DNA from: a virus
Length of the DNA stretch: 39,445 nt
Reading direction: 5' to 3' (one strand)
Virus record (IMG/VR): IMGVR_UViG_3300018036_000025
Location: 1 to 39,445 of that record
In this document: piece by piece, positions 36,813-39,445 of the stretch
Position numbering within the stretch: the first letter of the stretch is position 1
Layout of the letters: every line of letters starts with the position of its first letter
Program-made: the position numbers and the translations under genes
The notes under the pieces: generated by a model
Told to the model about the DNA's origin: nothing
Databases searched by the model: none
The model's input: the letters and a program-made list of their open reading frames with translations, nothing else

Positions 36813-37630
36813 TGTCATATTTTTCAAAATATCCAGAAATAATTTATGATTTAACAAAACCAAATTCAACGGTTGATAATTTATTCATAGCAAAAGATAT
36901 TATTCGAAGAGTAAAACTTAAAGAAAACTTATCGACAAATGTTTTCTCATATGATGAGTATGACATTCAAGAGGGTGAGCGACCAGATATATTAGCACAT
37001 CAATTCTTTAATGATTCCGAACTTGCATGGATAATTTTATTGACTAATGAGATACATGATGTGTTAGAAGATTGGCCGCGCACAGAAAATGAATTGCGAA
37101 AAATGATTGCTAAGAAGTATGGTGGTAGTGGTCCTTATGCGTTATATGGAACAGGCACTTCTGGTATGCATCTTGGTGAAGGTTATTGGTATCCTATATT
37201 TTTAAACGAAGCGGATGCGAAAAGTTATAACAGATATAAACAAAATGGAGAAGGCATTGCACACACTCATACGTTTGCTGAGTTTCCTAATCAGACATTT
37301 TATATGCCAGGTAACTATGGACAAGGTCATGCACAATCTTCATATGATGGTAATACATATAAACTCTGGACTATTAATTCAGGTCCTAATGGAATTCATC
37401 ATTATGAAAGACCACAGTCTTCAGGTGACCCAACAAAGATGGTAAGAACCACTAGTCAATTCTACACACAAACCACAGGAATTGGAGTTGTACAACAATT
37501 CAGTTCAGTTGCCATTACTAACACAGTTTATGAACAACAAGAGAACGAAAAGAAAAGAAGAATACGAATTCTGCGACCTACTCTTGTACAAGAATTCATT
37601 GAAGAATTTACTAATTTGATAGGAGACTAG
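36812..37630 (+). CDS. 53: baseplate wedge subunit gp53
   Basis: 272 residues (T4: 196, so extended). YDEYDIQEGERPDILAHQFF, FNDSELAWIILLTNEIHDVL and EDWPRTENELRKMIAKKYG are the gp53 core. The middle (about 110-215) is Gly/Tyr/His-rich and may be an inserted domain. Joins baseplate wedges. Confidence 0.88.
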   Translation: MSYFSKYPEIIYDLTKPNSTVDNLFIAKDIIRRVKLKENLSTNVFSYDEYDIQEGERPDILAHQFFNDSELAWIILLTNEIHDVLEDWPRTENELRKMIAKKYGGSGPYALYGTGTSGMHLGEGYWYPIFLNEADAKSYNRYKQNGEGIAHTHTFAEFPNQTFYMPGNYGQGHAQSSYDGNTYKLWTINSGPNGIHHYERPQSSGDPTKMVRTTSQFYTQTTGIGVVQQFSSVAITNTVYEQQENEKKRRIRILRPTLVQEFIEEFTNLIGD

Positions 37631-37631
37631 C

Positions 37632-39047
37632 ATGGCGGCGCCTGTAAAAGGTGGTGGAGAAGTACTATTTTCCTCCATGAAACTATATCACAATAGAGTT
37701 AAGAACATCAAAACTGCGAAGAGTTCTGACCAGTTTATGGATTTACTCTCAGTATATACTGCTCTCAATATCTATGAAAGTATCAAGTCTCCATTTCAGA
37801 CTGCAGAACTAAGTATCACAGACAGCAATGATATGATTGCTGACTATCCAATTCTAGGTGGTGAAATTGTCAATATCGTTTACAATGTATCAGGTGGAGT
37901 TGAAGATACAAAGATATCAAAGTGGTTTAGAGTTGCTAATATTCAAGGACCCATAATTCAAGAAAGAAAACAATATTTTACTTTAAGTCTTATTACCGAA
38001 GAAGGTTATAACAACATTCATACAAGTATAAGTCAAGCATTTACTGGCGCGCCGCATGATATTGTTCGCGATATATTTAAAAATTACATCTTTTCTAGTG
38101 ATACAAAAGAGGGTATATTTTTTGATATGTCTATAGGGTCTTTAAAATTTGTTTCTCCAAGATGGAGACCAGCAAAAGCAATTCAATGGGTAACTGGAAA
38201 AGCAATTGATCCTGATACAGACATGCCCGGATTCTTTTTCTTTCAATCTATGCATGGATTTAAATTTTTATCAACATCAACATTATTCAGCGATACAAAA
38301 AATGTGGTTATAACAGATTTGATGGAAGAAATTCCGGTAGATAGAAAGAATGGCGCAATAAAGAATGGATATTTATATAAAGTTCCTGGTGTTCCTACAT
38401 ATGGTGCAGATGGTAAACCTCTAAGTGGAATGGTTGCATCTGAAAGCGCACAGAATGTTGATGACTTTAGAATTGATGAGAAGTCTAATTATCTTTCCGA
38501 TATTCAAAACGGAAATTTATCATCCAAACACATCATACATGATACTTTTCATAAATCTTATCAAGTTCAGACATATAACTATTTTAATTCATATGATAAA
38601 TCATCAAAGAAGTTTGCATCAAAAATGAAAAGATTATCCCCTAATTCAAAATATGTAGATTGGGGATCAGAGATTAATCCTGATGTTAAAGTTTATATGA
38701 GTCCTAAATCGAGTAGAATACATGCTGAAAAGAAAGATGAAGTTGGATACAGAGATTTATTTGCAAATGATTATCTTTTAGGAAGAACTGTTATTGCAAA
38801 ACAATTGCAAGATGAGGTCCTTAGTTCTTTTCAAGTTCCTGGACATCCAGTTATAACAGTGGGTAGATTAGCATACTTTAATTTTCCATCAGTAAAAAAA
38901 GTTGATACACCAAGTAAAGTTTATCAACCGAAGTATAGTGGTATGTATTTAGTTAGAGATGCTATTCATATTTTTAAACCTGTTGGTAACTCAACAGCAT
39001 CATATAAGTGCGATACTGTAATTATAAAGGATGGATTTAATGCGTAA
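37632..39047 (+). CDS. 27: baseplate hub protein, gp27-like
   Basis: 471 residues. SDQFMDLLSVYTALNIYESI, SPFQTAELSITDSNDMIADY and PILGGEIVNIVYNV fit the first tube-like domain of hub proteins (T4 gp27); a second such domain lies around 120-215. gp27 joins the baseplate to the spike. No lysozyme domain is present, so it is not gp5. Directly behind 53. Confidence 0.58.
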   Translation: MAAPVKGGGEVLFSSMKLYHNRVKNIKTAKSSDQFMDLLSVYTALNIYESIKSPFQTAELSITDSNDMIADYPILGGEIVNIVYNVSGGVEDTKISKWFRVANIQGPIIQERKQYFTLSLITEEGYNNIHTSISQAFTGAPHDIVRDIFKNYIFSSDTKEGIFFDMSIGSLKFVSPRWRPAKAIQWVTGKAIDPDTDMPGFFFFQSMHGFKFLSTSTLFSDTKNVVITDLMEEIPVDRKNGAIKNGYLYKVPGVPTYGADGKPLSGMVASESAQNVDDFRIDEKSNYLSDIQNGNLSSKHIIHDTFHKSYQVQTYNYFNSYDKSSKKFASKMKRLSPNSKYVDWGSEINPDVKVYMSPKSSRIHAEKKDEVGYRDLFANDYLLGRTVIAKQLQDEVLSSFQVPGHPVITVGRLAYFNFPSVKKVDTPSKVYQPKYSGMYLVRDAIHIFKPVGNSTASYKCDTVIIKDGFNA

Positions 39048-39426
39048 ATTTTCAGAATTACGAGAAGAGATATCACAAAGAGATTTAGATGGTATCGAAA
39101 AGTTTGCAGATAGATTATTTGCAAAAGTTAAAATTGACGTTGAGTTCACTCGACATTTTTTAGATAGGGTTAATGATGAACGTAACAAGAAACAGATTAC
39201 TACTGCAGAACTTACGAGACTTTTTAAGCAGACTTATAACAAGCATGGTAAAAAAATTCCACAGTTGGGTCCTGATGCTGAAGCGGTAATCAAAGATATG
39301 CAGACAGATATTAATATGCCATTTGTTCTCAAGTGGGATAAAAACTCACAAGAGTTCGAATTAGTTGCAAAAACTGTTATGCGGAAAAAAGGTTTTGCGA
39401 CAAGTAACCAAACGCTTTCTGTATAA
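39040..39426 (+). CDS. conserved T4-like protein of unknown function
   Basis: 128 residues from the ATG at 39040 (AGGATGG upstream; the ATG at 39031 has no room for a binding site). DVEFTRHFLDRVNDERNKKQ, ITTAELTRLFKQTYNKHGKK and TDINMPFVLKWDKNSQEFEL are familiar from conserved small proteins of marine T4-like phages; function undefined. Overlaps the hub gene by 8 bases. Confidence 0.72.
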   Translation: MRKFSELREEISQRDLDGIEKFADRLFAKVKIDVEFTRHFLDRVNDERNKKQITTAELTRLFKQTYNKHGKKIPQLGPDAEAVIKDMQTDINMPFVLKWDKNSQEFELVAKTVMRKKGFATSNQTLSV

Positions 39427-39429
39427 ATA
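39422..39429 (+). promoter_or_regulatory. T4-type late promoter at the window edge
   Basis: TATAAATA over the stop of the last gene, followed by AAAGGGAGAAA, a likely ribosome binding site of a gene just outside the window. Confidence 0.7.
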
Positions 39430-39445
39430 AGACTAAAGGGAGAAA

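Overview
The window is a piece of an AT-rich T4-like myovirus genome from a tailed phage that probably lives in the sea and infects an alphaproteobacterium. The T4 relationship rests on recognisable proteins for the late-transcription coactivator (33), helicase loader (59), ssDNA-binding protein (32), head completion (4), tail-tube cap and initiator (48, 54), baseplate wedge and hub (53, 26/51 and a 27-like protein), together with repeated T4-type late promoters (TATAAATA). PhoH, ThyX, many 2OG-Fe(II) oxygenases and a phage ribosomal protein bS21 are typical of marine T4-like phages. The host inference comes mainly from a permuted two-piece tmRNA gene, an architecture best known from alphaproteobacteria.

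Layout. 1-1458: AT-rich leader, perfect sigma70-type promoters, four small rightward genes and a strong terminator. 1459-1763: two more perfect rightward promoters with no gene behind them. 1764-14085: a long leftward accessory region of about 35 mostly small genes, often joined by ATGA-type overlaps. It holds four tRNAs (Pro, Trp, Arg, Leu), a secreted/lipoprotein cluster, two 2OG oxygenases, thyX, a PD-(D/E)XK-like protein and a protein with a possible nitrile-hydratase-type leader domain. 14292-15377: two small rightward genes and a leftward P-loop kinase. 15439-26942: a rightward block with bS21, phoH, endolysin, a SleB-like hydrolase, an exonuclease, the tmRNA, genes 33-59-32 and four more 2OG oxygenases. 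26943-27892: a tight leftward cluster of tiny genes including a Fis-like regulator. 28035-30710: rightward late genes for exported proteins. 30707-35651: leftward tail and head genes, with a probable -1 frameshift between 26 and 51 before a repeat-rich tape-measure candidate. 35703-end: rightward baseplate genes.

How it works together. Early-type genes use sigma70-like promoters with 17-bp spacers, several sharing sequence well beyond the -35 and -10 boxes. Virion and replication genes use late promoters, twice as face-to-face pairs. The translation-related genes (four tRNAs, bS21, tmRNA) suggest this phage remodels host translation, including ribosome rescue. The most unusual item is the phage-borne permuted tmRNA: its two halves can be joined on paper by an acceptor stem with a G3:U70-type wobble and by a second long-range helix, and it encodes the tag ANDNIAYEDIRLAA. 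No smpB was recognised in the window, so the host protein would have to serve it. All functional calls are from reading sequence and remembered family features; no database search was run.
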